Assembly (NCBI GenBank): GCA_030849835.1
Contig: JASAOC010002060.1
Location: 1-64,000 of the forward strand
DNA from: Herpetomonas samuelpessoai
Taxonomy: Eukaryota > Euglenozoa > Kinetoplastea > Trypanosomatida > Trypanosomatidae
Direction of reading: 5' to 3'
DNA length: 64,000 nucleotides
The notes under the pieces were generated by a model. That model did not search any database. It was not told where the DNA came from and saw only the letters and a list, made by a program, of their open reading frames with translations. Shown in pieces: positions 1-9,577 of this stretch (the first letter of the stretch is position 1; every line of letters starts with the position of its first letter). A program made the position numbers and the translations under genes.

Positions 1-2514
1 ATGAGCGTGTCAGACGAAGAGAGGCTGTTTTGGAAAGAGAATTATTACAAACTTTCTGAGCCCAAGGTTGTTTTCCAAGACCGCGTGGACCCTTCGGATC
101 TTGGTTTGGGTCCTGGGGCAACCCCCGGAAAGCCGGCGCAGCCAAGCCCAAGGTTGCTGGAACACCTCAGTATCGTTGGCACCAAACTCACGGATGACGG
201 AGAAGCCCTGGGAACTAAGGAAGCGGGTAAAGGGAAGCGAGGGAAGAAGCGGGCGACGAAGAAGAAGAGCGTTAACGTGACGACAATCCCGCATGAAAAG
301 ATGTTCGAGTACCTCTGTACGGACATGGAAGCGGAAACGGCGCAGTACGACTTGCGCGTAGGAGACTGCCTAGGGTACGCGTACAAGGTCAATGTGCGGA
401 AGATTCCTTCCAAGCAGGCCCCACGAGTGGGCCCCGCAGTGCAGTCGGTTGTGTCCAAGGGGTTCATCAACTACTTTGGCCCGAACCGCTTCGCATCCTA
501 CACCAAGATGAATATGCACCCCGGCCTGCATCTCCTCAAGGGAGAGTTCCGCGCAGCGGCGCACGTTGTTGTGCAGCAGTTCTACATCGATGCCGCGATG
601 GAGGCAGAGAAGCAGCGGACCGGGGCGGCCTTCCCGCAACCTTTGGGGCTGAATGGAACGGGTGGTGGCCTACATTTGAAGGACTTCGCGCAGCGCGGTG
701 GTCGACGGTCCGTTGCCCAGCACGGAACAGCCATGCAGCGCGTGCTGAGTAACGCTTTACAGGCGAGCATGCTCATGGCTGGCATAGATGGCGACGCGGA
801 CACCGCTCTTGACGGCGCAACAGATCTTTCCACCTCGAGCGCCGCCACTTCCGTCGCCCGTGGGACTTCCTACAACCATGGGCAACTCACGACCTTCACG
901 GAGATGATTGACGCAGACCCTTGCGCAGATGCCTTTCTCAACGTGATTGGCCCCAATGCGTGCCACATTCTGATTCACGAATTCCTCGCCTTTGTCTGGA
1001 ATGACATTGTCAACCAACGCCTCCAACGCTACGGCACATTCGCCATCCTGCCTGGCGATCTCGTGCGAAAGCATCCGTCGGCGCCGCGTGGTAGCAAAGC
1101 CTATGGGGAGCTCACGCGCGTCACGCGTCGGGAGATTCAGAGCGGCCAGCGTACGCATTGGGATGTCGTGTTACCGATCCCTGGCGCCAACATGGAGCTG
1201 CCAGAGAACCACACTGCGGACCTCTACATTGTCACCCTCAAGCGCTTGGGGCTCCTGTTCAACGCGGAGGCTCGGCAGTGGGAGTGCTTTTATCCGCGAC
1301 TCTGGGAGCCCTCACCGTCTTCCGCGTCAGAGTCTGGTCACGGGAACGTCGCAGGCGGACCGTTTCCCCTGGCACCCTCTTCACTGGTGGGACGTGGCCA
1401 TGCGGCCGGAGGCGTCCCGCTGAGCTCACCGTACCGCTCTCTGAGCAGCTCCTACCAGCTCATCGAAGAGGAACTTGGCTTCCAAACGCCTTTCACCGAA
1501 CCCCTCCCGCGACATGTCTCCTCTTCCTCCTCCTCCTCCTCCTCTTCCTCCACGGGCAAAGGAAATGCGTCGCGGGCAGATGGGGGCGCCGGGGTGCGCC
1601 AAGGCCAGGAGGCACCCCAGGGTGAGATCCTCTTTGATCCCGACATGGACAGCCTGACGAGCGCCTTGACAGGCAGCGGCCGCGTCGGCTCGCCCAGTCT
1701 CTTCGACGCGCGAGGACTGCGTCCAGACTTGCAACGGCAAGCAGGCAACCCTCTCAACCTCATGGTGGAGGCGGGGTATCGGCACCCACTCTTCCGCCCA
1801 GGGGAGCACCTACGGTGGGAGCTCAACCGGGGCGCCATTGAGGACCCGCATCACCGGTGGGCCTTGCAGCGCAGCCGCACCGCCACACCGCGGCGGGCGG
1901 CGACCGGCGCGACACCTTTGCCAGCTGGGTTGGCAGGGACCAGCGCGCGAGAACTGCGGCGCATGGCGGCCCTTCCCGTTGGCACGTACATCCCCGGCGG
2001 TGCCGATGCCAACAGTCCCGCCACGCTGGTTCTTCCCGCGCCGTCTGCCGCATCTCTTTCGGGTCCAACCGCGTCCGTCGCGCGTCTCCCTCGGCCTGCA
2101 TTGCTCGCCAGCGCACCGATTGCCCCTTCCCGGTGGCGGGACCGCCGCCTACCCATCCCGAAGCGCCCGTACTGGTTACCCGAACACAATGACGGCTGCC
2201 TGACGCTGGACTTTCAGCTCCCCGCGGGCGTCTACGCGAGTATGCTGCTGCGCGAGCTGACCAAGCTAGACGTCAACTCGCCCGAGGTGGTGGATCTGGA
2301 ACGGCCCAGTGCGGCAGGCTCCGCCACGTTGATGTCCCCGGAGCAGCAGGCGCAGTACCGTGCCTTCATGGAGCGGCGCCGGCGTCGCGCCTTCGCGACG
2401 GAGCGGCCGCAAGCAGTGAGCTTGGCGCTGCTGCATCAGCAAATTTTCCGCAGCGGCGGCATTCGTGGAAGTCTCATCCCGACCCTTCGCAGCTACGACA
2501 GCGTCTCCAAATAG
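1..2514 (+). CDS. TruD/Pus7-family pseudouridine synthase, probably 5'-truncated by the window edge
   Basis: Family members convert uridine to pseudouridine in tRNA and other RNAs. Visible family blocks, in order: GFINYFGPNRF near residue 154 (family GFxNYFGxQRFG), followed by a HPGLHLLKGEF segment; CHILIHEFLAFVWNDIVNQR near 320 (family AYQSxxWN block); DVVLPIPGANMELPEN near 388; and LDFQLPAGVYASMLLREL near 735, the very conserved C-terminal block. The family's catalytic GTKDKRA element is not intact: the best match is IVGTKLTDD at about 58-66, with Leu where the Asp should be, followed by a Lys-rich insert. A long Ser run and Ala/Pro-rich linkers split the C-terminal half. The reading frame is open from base 1 and the N-terminal strands of the fold are not seen, so the true start probably lies upstream. 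The family call is firm; catalytic activity is doubtful. Confidence 0.8.
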   Translation: MSVSDEERLFWKENYYKLSEPKVVFQDRVDPSDLGLGPGATPGKPAQPSPRLLEHLSIVGTKLTDDGEALGTKEAGKGKRGKKRATKKKSVNVTTIPHEKMFEYLCTDMEAETAQYDLRVGDCLGYAYKVNVRKIPSKQAPRVGPAVQSVVSKGFINYFGPNRFASYTKMNMHPGLHLLKGEFRAAAHVVVQQFYIDAAMEAEKQRTGAAFPQPLGLNGTGGGLHLKDFAQRGGRRSVAQHGTAMQRVLSNALQASMLMAGIDGDADTALDGATDLSTSSAATSVARGTSYNHGQLTTFTEMIDADPCADAFLNVIGPNACHILIHEFLAFVWNDIVNQRLQRYGTFAILPGDLVRKHPSAPRGSKAYGELTRVTRREIQSGQRTHWDVVLPIPGANMELPENHTADLYIVTLKRLGLLFNAEARQWECFYPRLWEPSPSSASESGHGNVAGGPFPLAPSSLVGRGHAAGGVPLSSPYRSLSSSYQLIEEELGFQTPFTEPLPRHVSSSSSSSSSSSTGKGNASRADGGAGVRQGQEAPQGEILFDPDMDSLTSALTGSGRVGSPSLFDARGLRPDLQRQAGNPLNLMVEAGYRHPLFRPGEHLRWELNRGAIEDPHHRWALQRSRTATPRRAATGATPLPAGLAGTSARELRRMAALPVGTYIPGGADANSPATLVLPAPSAASLSGPTASVARLPRPALLASAPIAPSRWRDRRLPIPKRPYWLPEHNDGCLTLDFQLPAGVYASMLLRELTKLDVNSPEVVDLERPSAAGSATLMSPEQQAQYRAFMERRRRRAFATERPQAVSLALLHQQIFRSGGIRGSLIPTLRSYDSVSK

Positions 2515-2529
2515 AAGGTCGTCCTGTTG

Positions 2530-2553
2530 GTGTGTGTGTGTGTGTGTGTGTGT
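2530..2553. repeat. (TG)n microsatellite
   Basis: About eleven uninterrupted TG dinucleotides just after the stop codon of the first gene, probably in its 3' UTR. Confidence 0.9.
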
Positions 2554-3308
2554 TTCGTTTCGATGCCTGCTCTCCTTTATCCTCTTTTCTGTTTTTCTTT
2601 TTTTTTTCTTTGTTCCTTTCCACCCAACAGCTTCATAGTATGCCTGTTTCTTCTTCTTTTTTCTCTCTCGCTCCCATGTTCGTTTAGTGAAGGATAGAAC
2701 ACACCACGCTGTGCTCTCATAGAACCGTAACACTAAGAAAGAAAGAAAATATTCACTACACGGGCTCGTCACTTGCGGAGACGCGTGCATCTTTGGTGCG
2801 TCGCCCTGATATCGGCTCCCTTGCTCGCTGAGCGTGGCGACATGGAATGACAACATTAATGGATCTGATGCGGAAAGGGGAGGCCCTGAAACATCCCCGA
2901 GGAGTTGGATAGCATTCGAGAGAGAGCACAGGGCAAACCTTTCCGTTTCTCCCCGCTCCCGCCCTCCAGGACACGCATCCTCCTATAGATGCCAGACCAT
3001 TGGATTCCCTCTCGCGAAGACAGCACTGTCACAATCCACCCTCCGAAATAAAGCAACTCTGGTTCTCTCTCTTTTCTTCCTCCTCACCCGACCTGGCGAC
3101 AAAGTCCCTCGTCGTTGTTTTTTTTTTTTCTATCACGTGAGTTCTCGTTGTTTTCGTTTTGCTACTGCTACAGTTTCTCGCAACGTAGCGGTGCGGGAAC
3201 ACAGTGTGCCTCACGCGAAGGCGAAGCCCTTGACTAACTTCACATTTCATTTACTCATGAAGACTCCTATTCGCAGGGCAGACCCGACAATAACGACAAG
3301 AGTACAAG

Positions 3309-3342
3309 CCTCCCCTCACCCCCTCGCTCCTTCCCTGCATAG
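3309..3342 (+). promoter_or_regulatory. Candidate spliced-leader acceptor (polypyrimidine tract and AG)
   Basis: A C/T-rich stretch ends in CATAG, with the AG at 3341-3342, 17 bases before the ATG at 3360. This matches the usual trypanosomatid trans-splice arrangement. It also favours the ATG at 3360 over the upstream in-frame GTG at 3351. Confidence 0.55.
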
Positions 3343-3359
3343 GTTTCACGGTGTCGTCA

Positions 3360-4490
3360 ATGCAAAGAGACCTCTACGCCTCACTGATAAAGAAGCGGCA
3401 CCTGCCGCGTATCGCCGTGAACATCCTCCAGCTCGACGGCCGTGTGACACACGAGGCCCTCATGGCCGACGTCTTCTTCGGCTACCGCGCGCGTCGCATT
3501 GTTCTCATGACGCACACGGCAGGTCAAGACCCTCGGCTCCCTGCGCTCCCTGCCGACATCGTCATTCCTTCCTTTGAGGTCCTTGCCCAAATTCACCAGC
3601 CTCACTTCCAATACCGCCTCTTGCCTCTGATTTGCTACGACCTGGAGGCCTTCGCCGCCATGCAGGCCCTCTGTGCCAGCGCAGGAAGCCCATTCACGCT
3701 GCAGGACCGTCTGGAGCCGCAAGAATTCACGTACCGCTTTCCTGTCTCCGCGAGTACGGTGGGTGGCGCGACAACACAGGGACACAAGGCGCACATATCC
3801 GCCTTCTTTGACAAGTACCTGTCAGAGGCAGAGCGTCAGACCCCTCTCTCGGTGCGGCGCATGCCCATTGCCGGGGTGGAGTTCCAAGGAGTCCTGTACA
3901 CCGCTGGCCGTGTGCGAGCCACTACCACCCCTACCACCACCACACCGGCCGTGCACAACGAAGATCAGAGTGGCCGTGCTACCACGACCACAGAGACGGC
4001 AGCCAGAAGGACCGAAGAGACTGTCGAGACGTCAGACGACACGACCCTCACGACCCGTGTGCCTCCTCCCCACAAACCCGTTTTCCGCTACCTGTCAGCC
4101 GCCGCACTTGTAACCACGCACGAGGCGCTCAGTGAGACTGCCATTGTGCAGCGTAGCCTCATGCGCGACTTCTTCCACTCCCCTCTCCACGCTTCAATTG
4201 TGAGCAACACACCCGGCGTCACAAATGTGCTGGCGGCCCAAAAGCCCTACCACGTCATGGCGGTCAAGCGTCCGGTGGGAATGCCGATGCGGGGCGGAGA
4301 GACGAACCATGCCTCTTCTTCTCGCTCTGCGATTTCTTCCGCCACGGGGAGCAGCAGCACCCTGCTGGGCCGTGACGCACGCGTGGATGCCACGGCAGGG
4401 AGTCGTCAGAAGATGCTGGCGCTGGCGAGAGAAAAGGACATTCTAGTGTACGAAAAAGTGAGCGAGGGACGGTATCGTTTTGCCGTGTAA
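3360..4490 (+). CDS. Hypothetical protein, 376 residues
   Basis: I do not recognise this protein. It begins MQRDLYASLIKKRHLPRIAV and has a compact N-terminal region (about 1-195) of mixed hydrophobic and charged character that looks folded. A Thr-rich low-complexity linker follows (about 195-245), then a second folded-looking segment containing FRYLSAAALV, a Ser-rich stretch, and a charged C-terminus ending in EGRYRFAV. No signal peptide or membrane segment is evident. The open frame extends nine bases upstream to a GTG, but the first ATG at 3360 is the likely start because a good splice acceptor lies just before it. Coding bias (GC-rich third positions) matches the neighbours, so the gene looks real. 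No function is proposed. Confidence 0.75.
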   Translation: MQRDLYASLIKKRHLPRIAVNILQLDGRVTHEALMADVFFGYRARRIVLMTHTAGQDPRLPALPADIVIPSFEVLAQIHQPHFQYRLLPLICYDLEAFAAMQALCASAGSPFTLQDRLEPQEFTYRFPVSASTVGGATTQGHKAHISAFFDKYLSEAERQTPLSVRRMPIAGVEFQGVLYTAGRVRATTTPTTTTPAVHNEDQSGRATTTTETAARRTEETVETSDDTTLTTRVPPPHKPVFRYLSAAALVTTHEALSETAIVQRSLMRDFFHSPLHASIVSNTPGVTNVLAAQKPYHVMAVKRPVGMPMRGGETNHASSSRSAISSATGSSSTLLGRDARVDATAGSRQKMLALAREKDILVYEKVSEGRYRFAV

Positions 4491-4940
4491 CCACTACCAC
4501 GGAATGAATATCCCGGAAAGAAGGAAAAAGCGAACACGAATGGACAGAGAGTGAAAAGCACGAGATGGGATCAACGATCTGTTGCTCTCCCTTTCCCCTT
4601 CCTCACTTCTGACTTCTGGCCTCTCTTCCTCTCTTGCTTCTCGCCTTCGCTCTTCGCTCTCTGCTCTTCGCGACGGTGCGTGCATGGAAGGAAGCACGTC
4701 GGCCATCTTCACATATATCAACTACAAGTCCCCTGTACACGTACTAAGCTAAACCAAAAGAAAGTTTTAAAAGAGGGCATGTGAAGCCTCAATGTGATGC
4801 GACCCTTCAGGCGCGAAGAAACTTTGCAGGTGTGTTCGCAGCCACTTGTCTCCTTCATGACCTGACTATTGGCTAATCCATCGCCTTCTCACTATCCTTT
4901 CTTTAAAAATCCTTTTCTTCTCTTTCAGAACGACAACAAA

Positions 4941-4969
4941 GTGTTGTTGTTGTTGTTGTTGTTGTTGTG
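4941..4969. repeat. (TTG)n trinucleotide repeat
   Basis: Eight or more TTG units within the upstream region of the helicase gene, part of a wider T-rich tract. Confidence 0.85.
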
Positions 4970-5094
4970 TCATTCGTTGTTGTTGACGTTCTTTCTGCAT
5001 CTTTTTGTGCTCCCTCCCTCTCTCCCTCTCAAACACTTACTCCTCTTCACTTTCAAGGTCAGTATTTCGATAACTTCTGTGTGTCTCTCCCGAA

Positions 5095-5151
5095 CCCCCC
5101 CCCCCCCATCTCTCCCTTTTCTGTCTGACGGATTGCGGGCCCCTGTTCTAG
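5095..5151 (+). promoter_or_regulatory. Candidate spliced-leader acceptor for the helicase gene
   Basis: A C13 run and a following C/T-rich stretch lead to AG at 5150-5151, with a second AG at 5154-5155. The first ATG afterwards is the helicase start at 5179. The choice between the two AGs is open. Confidence 0.5.
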
Positions 5152-5178
5152 GCAGATCCGTCATCGTTGGTGATTATC

Positions 5179-7575
5179 ATGGCTTCACCTGCGACCACGA
5201 CACGCACAGAAGGGACTTGGCGTGACTGCGTGGGGACCGCGACATGGATCGAGGAACCTCTCAGGTCCACGCTGGGCTACTCAGCCCCACTGCCCGTTCA
5301 ACTGGCCGTCGTGCCTACGGTCTCCCGGGCCCTGCTCAGCGGGATCCCTATGGACGTTAGCCTGACGGCACCCACCGGTAGCGGTAAGACGCTCTGCTAC
5401 CTCCTGCCTCTGCTGCAGTTGGTGACGGCGGAGAAAAAAGGTTTGAACGACACACAGCTGCGCGCGCTGGTTCTGGTGCCGACCAAGGCACTCGGACAGC
5501 AGGTGTTCCGCGAACTGACACGACTGACGCGTCACACGACCATTGCTGTCGCCTCCTTGTGCAACAGCGACGCGGTGGACTCGATCGCGGCTGAGGCCGA
5601 CATGCTCGTTCGCCGGGTTCGCGCAGCAACGGGTCCTCATGACTTTGGTGAGGATATGTGTGGCGTGACGCAGGCCCACTTGTCGCTTGGTATCGATGAC
5701 CTCGCAGCGGCCGACTCTGACGTGACGGCAGGCGCGACGGGCCCGTTTCACTACTTCTCCAAGGTGGATATTCTCGTGGCCACCCCACAGCGCCTGCTGC
5801 GTCACCTCGACAGCACCCCTGGCCTCTCCCTCGCCAGCCTGCGGCTTCTCGTCATGGACGAGGCGGACCAGGTGCTCGCGGGGAACTTTGCCAATTTTGT
5901 GGTGAAGGTCGTGGAGCGGTTCGAGGAGGAGCAGGGTGTGCGGCAGCGTAGGGAGCAAGCGAGCCGGCAACGCCAGCACGCGCACGAGGCGGAGCTGCTC
6001 TGCACATTGGGCAAGGCATCTGGGGTGGCGGCCTCTGAATACACGGCCCGCAGTGGCGACGGCTCGTGGCTCTCGCAGAGGCCTACTGGTGGGGCTCGCG
6101 GGGGTCACATCTTGCACAAGATGCTGTGCTCCGCCACCCTTTCCTCCCGCATTGGCCGCATTTCCGAAGTGCGCCTCCGCAACTGTCAGTACTTTGCCCT
6201 TGGCACCGACGGCGCCGCCGTCCCACAGCCATCCCTCACCCTCACCTCGACCTCGACGACAGCCAAGGCTGCCCGCGAAAAAGACGGGAGTGAGGCGGGA
6301 CCGGCGACCGTGCGCACCGACTTCGCCCTGCCACCAACGCTGCGCGAGCACATCGTCTTTGTGGAAGACAGCTACCGCCACGCGGTGCTTCTGAAACTCG
6401 TACGCACACTCCTTGAACGCATCGCCGCGCAGCAGCAGGCCAAGCGCACGCGTCTCGCTCTGCAGGCGAAACGCGATGACGAGGGTGACGACGATGACGA
6501 GAACGAGAGCGAGAACGAGAAGGAGGAAAAGAAGGGATCTGATATAGAGGAAGGCCGCAACACCGCTAAAGAAGATGGTGAAAAACCGGCGGGTGCCTCG
6601 ACTCACAAGAATCGCCACGGCAGCCGTGCTTTAGACGCCTCTGCCACCTACCCAGAGGTTGACGAGGATGCGGGCACGGGTATCCTTATCTTTTGCAGCT
6701 CTGCTGAAGAGGCTCGCGTCATGGGGCACTTCCTCACCGCTGCGGGCGTCCGCGGAGTCATTGAATTCACCACCCTCACCAGCGAAAGCGAGCGCCGCCG
6801 CGCACTGCTGCAGCACCAACAGCAGCACTCCGGCCACAGCCATGACGGCTCCCCGAGCGCCCATGCATCACTGGCCACGCCCAACATTGTGGTGGCTTCT
6901 GACGCGCTGATGCGTGGTATTGACATTCCCAACACGGGTCATGTCATCATGTACCACTCGCCCGAGTCCATCTCCCAGTACGTGCACCGTGCAGGCCGCA
7001 CGGCACGTGCGATGCGTCCTGGTCACCTGCACGTCCTCCTCAGCAAAATCGGTCCTAGCGGGACGCAGGCCGATGGCGAGGTGGCTGCCTTTAAGAAGCT
7101 GAGCGGACTGGTCTCCCGCACCTTGCCACAGGTGTACGAGCGCCACTTCTTCCTCTTTGCCAAGGCACCCGAGGCTCCGCCAGCGGGGACGGCTGCGACC
7201 GCTGCGGACGCCGAAAAGGACGCCAAGAAGAAACAGCGGAAGGAGGCCGCCAAGGCAGGGAAGAAAGGGGAAACCGCCGTGCCAGACACCGAGGACCCCA
7301 CCGCCGTCGCCGCAGCGGCGGCCGCCGAGGAAAAGAAGGCGCAGACCGAGAAGGAGCTCGCGGAACGGCAGCGCGCGGACCCCAAGGCCTTTGCGGAGTG
7401 GTGGCTGGAGGAGGCAAATGCGTACTTGGCTAAGTCTCAGCAGCAGCTGAGCGTGCGGTGGGCGTCCGCCCTGGAGGCGGGGGAGGCAGCGAGCCCTACG
7501 CCAGCGCCAGCGGCAGCGGTAGGCGAAAAGGAAAGTGGAAAGAAACGCAGACGTAGCACCTCTCCCACTAAGTAA
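5179..7575 (+). CDS. DEAD-box RNA helicase, Dbp6/DDX51-like
   Basis: ATP-dependent RNA helicase of 798 residues. All core motifs are visible: APTGSGKT (I, about 64), LVPTKALGQQV (Ia), ATPQRLLRHL (Ib), MDEADQVL (II, about 226), SATLS (III, about 319), ILIFCSS (IV, about 502), RGIDIP (V, about 577) and YVHRAGRTAR (VI, about 600). The wording around motif I (DVSLTAPTGSGKTLCYLLPL) and motif II (DSTPGLSLASLRLLVMDEAD) matches Dbp6/DDX51, which acts in early 60S ribosomal subunit assembly in the nucleolus. An acidic insert rich in Asp, Glu and Lys (about 430-460) separates the two RecA lobes, and a Lys/Ala-rich C-terminal extension ends in a basic KKRRRS stretch that could be a nuclear signal. The open frame reaches a TTG twelve bases upstream; the ATG at 5179 is chosen. 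Helicase identity is certain; the subfamily is likely. Confidence 0.9.
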   Translation: MASPATTTRTEGTWRDCVGTATWIEEPLRSTLGYSAPLPVQLAVVPTVSRALLSGIPMDVSLTAPTGSGKTLCYLLPLLQLVTAEKKGLNDTQLRALVLVPTKALGQQVFRELTRLTRHTTIAVASLCNSDAVDSIAAEADMLVRRVRAATGPHDFGEDMCGVTQAHLSLGIDDLAAADSDVTAGATGPFHYFSKVDILVATPQRLLRHLDSTPGLSLASLRLLVMDEADQVLAGNFANFVVKVVERFEEEQGVRQRREQASRQRQHAHEAELLCTLGKASGVAASEYTARSGDGSWLSQRPTGGARGGHILHKMLCSATLSSRIGRISEVRLRNCQYFALGTDGAAVPQPSLTLTSTSTTAKAAREKDGSEAGPATVRTDFALPPTLREHIVFVEDSYRHAVLLKLVRTLLERIAAQQQAKRTRLALQAKRDDEGDDDDENESENEKEEKKGSDIEEGRNTAKEDGEKPAGASTHKNRHGSRALDASATYPEVDEDAGTGILIFCSSAEEARVMGHFLTAAGVRGVIEFTTLTSESERRRALLQHQQQHSGHSHDGSPSAHASLATPNIVVASDALMRGIDIPNTGHVIMYHSPESISQYVHRAGRTARAMRPGHLHVLLSKIGPSGTQADGEVAAFKKLSGLVSRTLPQVYERHFFLFAKAPEAPPAGTAATAADAEKDAKKKQRKEAAKAGKKGETAVPDTEDPTAVAAAAAAEEKKAQTEKELAERQRADPKAFAEWWLEEANAYLAKSQQQLSVRWASALEAGEAASPTPAPAAAVGEKESGKKRRRSTSPTK

Positions 7576-8338
7576 AGGGAGGTTGTTCTTTCTTATGCGT
7601 GTGTTGAATCCACTATAGACGCACTGCATGAAGGACTTTGGCCCGTTCTTCAACTTCCTTTTGTCAACCGCAACGCATATTTCCCCTCGTTTCCTTTTCA
7701 TCTCCTGTTGTCTTTTGTAATATGTTCTTTGCCTTCACTTTGTGTGAAGCTAACACCGATTAACTACGTATGCTAACATCGCTCTTTCCACGTCTAACAA
7801 TACGATATAAAATGAGAACCAACGCGTTTTTAAAAAATTCAAAGCCGCATGGAGTATGCATCCAAAATAAGGGGGGCAGAATGACGGGACCTGCAGCCCC
7901 TCACAGCTCTCAGGCTATTCGTGAACCAAGACTCACTGCTGGGAAGAACATGAAGCCTCCTTTAGTTCTCTTCGTCGTTGGAAACCTATGTACGCGCACA
8001 TACATTCCTTTCCCCCGGAAAGGGAAATACCCCTGTCACACTGGACGTGTGGCATTGAATCATTTCGTCCACGGTGCTGCTTCTCCTACTATTGCGCTCG
8101 ATCACCCTCTATCTCTCTCTCTCTCTTTCATCCCCATCTTTCACCCATCGCACTCCAAGGAACAGCAGGGTTCAGTTACCATCGAGGTTATCCTACAGAA
8201 AAGAAAAAAAAACGCTACCACACAAGGAGGTAACGCGTCTTTGTCACTCTTTGTTTTAGCAGACGCGTTTCACTTCCTCCCGCATACCTCACCAACTATA
8301 TTTAAAAAAAAAAAGGAGCACCTGTCGTGTGAGAGAAC
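7576..8338 (+). other. Intergenic region between helicase and Elf1-like genes
   Basis: A/T-rich sequence with a TC-rich stretch near 8110-8130, an A-rich patch near 8205 and an A12 run about 30 bases before the next ATG. An open frame at 7770-8453 runs into the next gene out of frame and is not convincing. No RNA gene is seen. Confidence 0.6.
8239..8259 (+). promoter_or_regulatory. Candidate spliced-leader acceptor for the first Elf1-like gene
   Basis: The tract CTTTGTCACTCTTTGTTTT is followed directly by AG at 8258-8259, 80 bases before the ATG at 8339. This is a textbook pyrimidine tract plus AG. Confidence 0.6.
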
Positions 8339-8974
8339 ATGGGTGGCAAGAAGCGCAAGGCGTCTAGTGGACCCGTCAAGAAGGAGAGCAAGTACAAGAT
8401 CCCACGCCGCTTTGACTGCCCCATTTGTGATGCCAAGTCTTCCATTGCGGTAAAGGTGCTCAACCGCGAGGGCCATAAGGAGGCACTCATCAAGTGCCGG
8501 CACTGCGGCGTCGGCGCCCACGACCCTCCGCGCGCCATGCTGCCGCTGGAGAAGGCCGTCGACGCCTTCTTTGGCTTTCGCGAGGAGCTCATGGAGAAGG
8601 ATCGGGCCTACCTCGACCGGCACGGCCTCGACATTGGCGGCGTCACCAACGCGGTGCCTGCGGCGGCGGATGTTCAAACCATGGGCAGTGGGAATGTCAT
8701 GTACCCCAGTGCTGGTGGTGCCGGTGGAGCAGCGGCGGGCGCGGCGGCGGCGGCGACGGCACCGGCGGTACGGAACCTGGCGGAGCTGGAGAAGGCCATG
8801 TACGGTGGCGGCCGCCTCAGTGCGGGGGAGGAAGGTTACGCAGCCACGTCCAAGGCGCGTGCGGGTCGGGCACGCGACGATGAGGATGACAGTGACGCGA
8901 TTGCCGCGCAGTACTTTGCGCCACGCCGGGACGCCGAAAGCGAGGATGATGAGTACGACGCGATGTTTAGTTGA
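8339..8974 (+). CDS. Elf1-like transcription elongation factor, copy 1
   Basis: A 211-residue protein with a basic start (MGGKKRKASSG) and a four-Cys zinc ribbon: C27-P-I-C30 and C53-R-H-C56. The segment FDCPICDAKSSIAVKV and the following block leading to AVDAFFGFREEL fit the Elf1/ELOF1 fold, in which CPxC...CxxC is followed by an acidic/aromatic helix. Elf1 travels with RNA polymerase II on chromatin. Typical Elf1 is about 80-145 residues; this one carries an Ala/Gly-rich linker (about 135-145) and an acidic tail (DDEDDSD, SEDDEYD) of the kind that contacts histones or basic partners. The next gene is a second member of the same family. The start is the first ATG after a good acceptor. Family call firm, precise role inferred. 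Confidence 0.82.
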   Translation: MGGKKRKASSGPVKKESKYKIPRRFDCPICDAKSSIAVKVLNREGHKEALIKCRHCGVGAHDPPRAMLPLEKAVDAFFGFREELMEKDRAYLDRHGLDIGGVTNAVPAAADVQTMGSGNVMYPSAGGAGGAAAGAAAAATAPAVRNLAELEKAMYGGGRLSAGEEGYAATSKARAGRARDDEDDSDAIAAQYFAPRRDAESEDDEYDAMFS

Positions 8975-9577
8975 GAAAGAAATACGAGAAAGGCGTCTGT
9001 GCGTTCGTGATGGTATGTTGAGTTTCACCTATGGCTGTGCTAGCCTTTACGCACGCACAGATGTGCTGCTCTGCCTCTGTCAGAACGTATAACCAAATAC
9101 AAATCAGCGCAAGAAAAAAAAAATGATCATCCACAAGAGGTTTCACAGCGAAGGAAAAGAAAACGGTGCGAAGGGTAAGACCTGTTCGCCAGCTCGATCG
9201 CTTGCAGAGGAGAGACGGTACGGGAATGCGGAAAGAAAGAAGAGAGAAGCCGTCTAGATGTCTTTTTCTCGTCACGCATTGGAAGGAATCTTCGTCTGGG
9301 GGGGGGGGGGTGAGGCAGGCGCCGGAAATGACGTGCTTGCGCAGGCGGAGTGTGTCATCATTCCCTCTCTCGCTCCTTCTTCTTGAAAACCTCCGTAGGC
9401 GATCCGATGTGGGCGTTCCTCGGTTCGCACGGGTCTTGCCGTATGCTGTACGCTCCCACCGCTTTTCACATCCCTTCGTCTCGTCTTCTTTTTCCCTCTA
9501 CCTTTCCCGGAAAGCAACTCTACACTTCACAAATAAAAAGTGTTGATATTTTAGTTCACCTTGTCTTCATCAGACCC
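8975..9577 (+). other. Intergenic region between the two Elf1-like genes
   Basis: Contains an A9 run near 9115, a G13 run at 9298-9310 and a T/C-rich stretch at about 9475-9510 that could serve the next acceptor; AGs at 9514-9515, 9552-9553 or 9572-9573 are possible. The open frame of the next gene extends upstream to 9350, but that extension shows no conserved content. Confidence 0.55.
9298..9310. repeat. G13 homopolymer
   Basis: Thirteen consecutive G on the + strand in the spacer between the Elf1-like genes. A run on the opposite base from the pyrimidine tracts is uncommon in this window. Confidence 0.85.

Larger units (their letters stand above)
2515..3359 (+). other. Intergenic region with TG repeat and A/T-rich tracts
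   Basis: Holds the presumed 3' UTR of the pseudouridine synthase gene, a (TG)n repeat, several T runs and a pyrimidine tract leading into the acceptor of the next gene. An open frame covering 2834-3577 overlaps the next gene in another frame and has no recognisable content. I see no RNA gene. Confidence 0.6.
4491..5178 (+). other. Intergenic region with TTG repeat and C run
   Basis: Contains pyrimidine-rich sequence, a TTG trinucleotide repeat, a 13-base C run at 5095-5107 and the acceptor region of the helicase gene. Small open frames here are composed of Ser, Leu and Phe from T/C-rich DNA and do not look coding. Confidence 0.6.

Noticed and set aside
5281-6618. 445-residue open frame on the minus strand
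   Set aside because: Lies fully antisense to the helicase gene and mirrors its GC-rich third positions; no motif is visible in its translation.
9350-9577. N-terminal extension of the second Elf1-like protein
   Set aside because: In frame, but it lacks similarity to copy 1 and spans the probable splice acceptor region; the ATG at 9578 is better.
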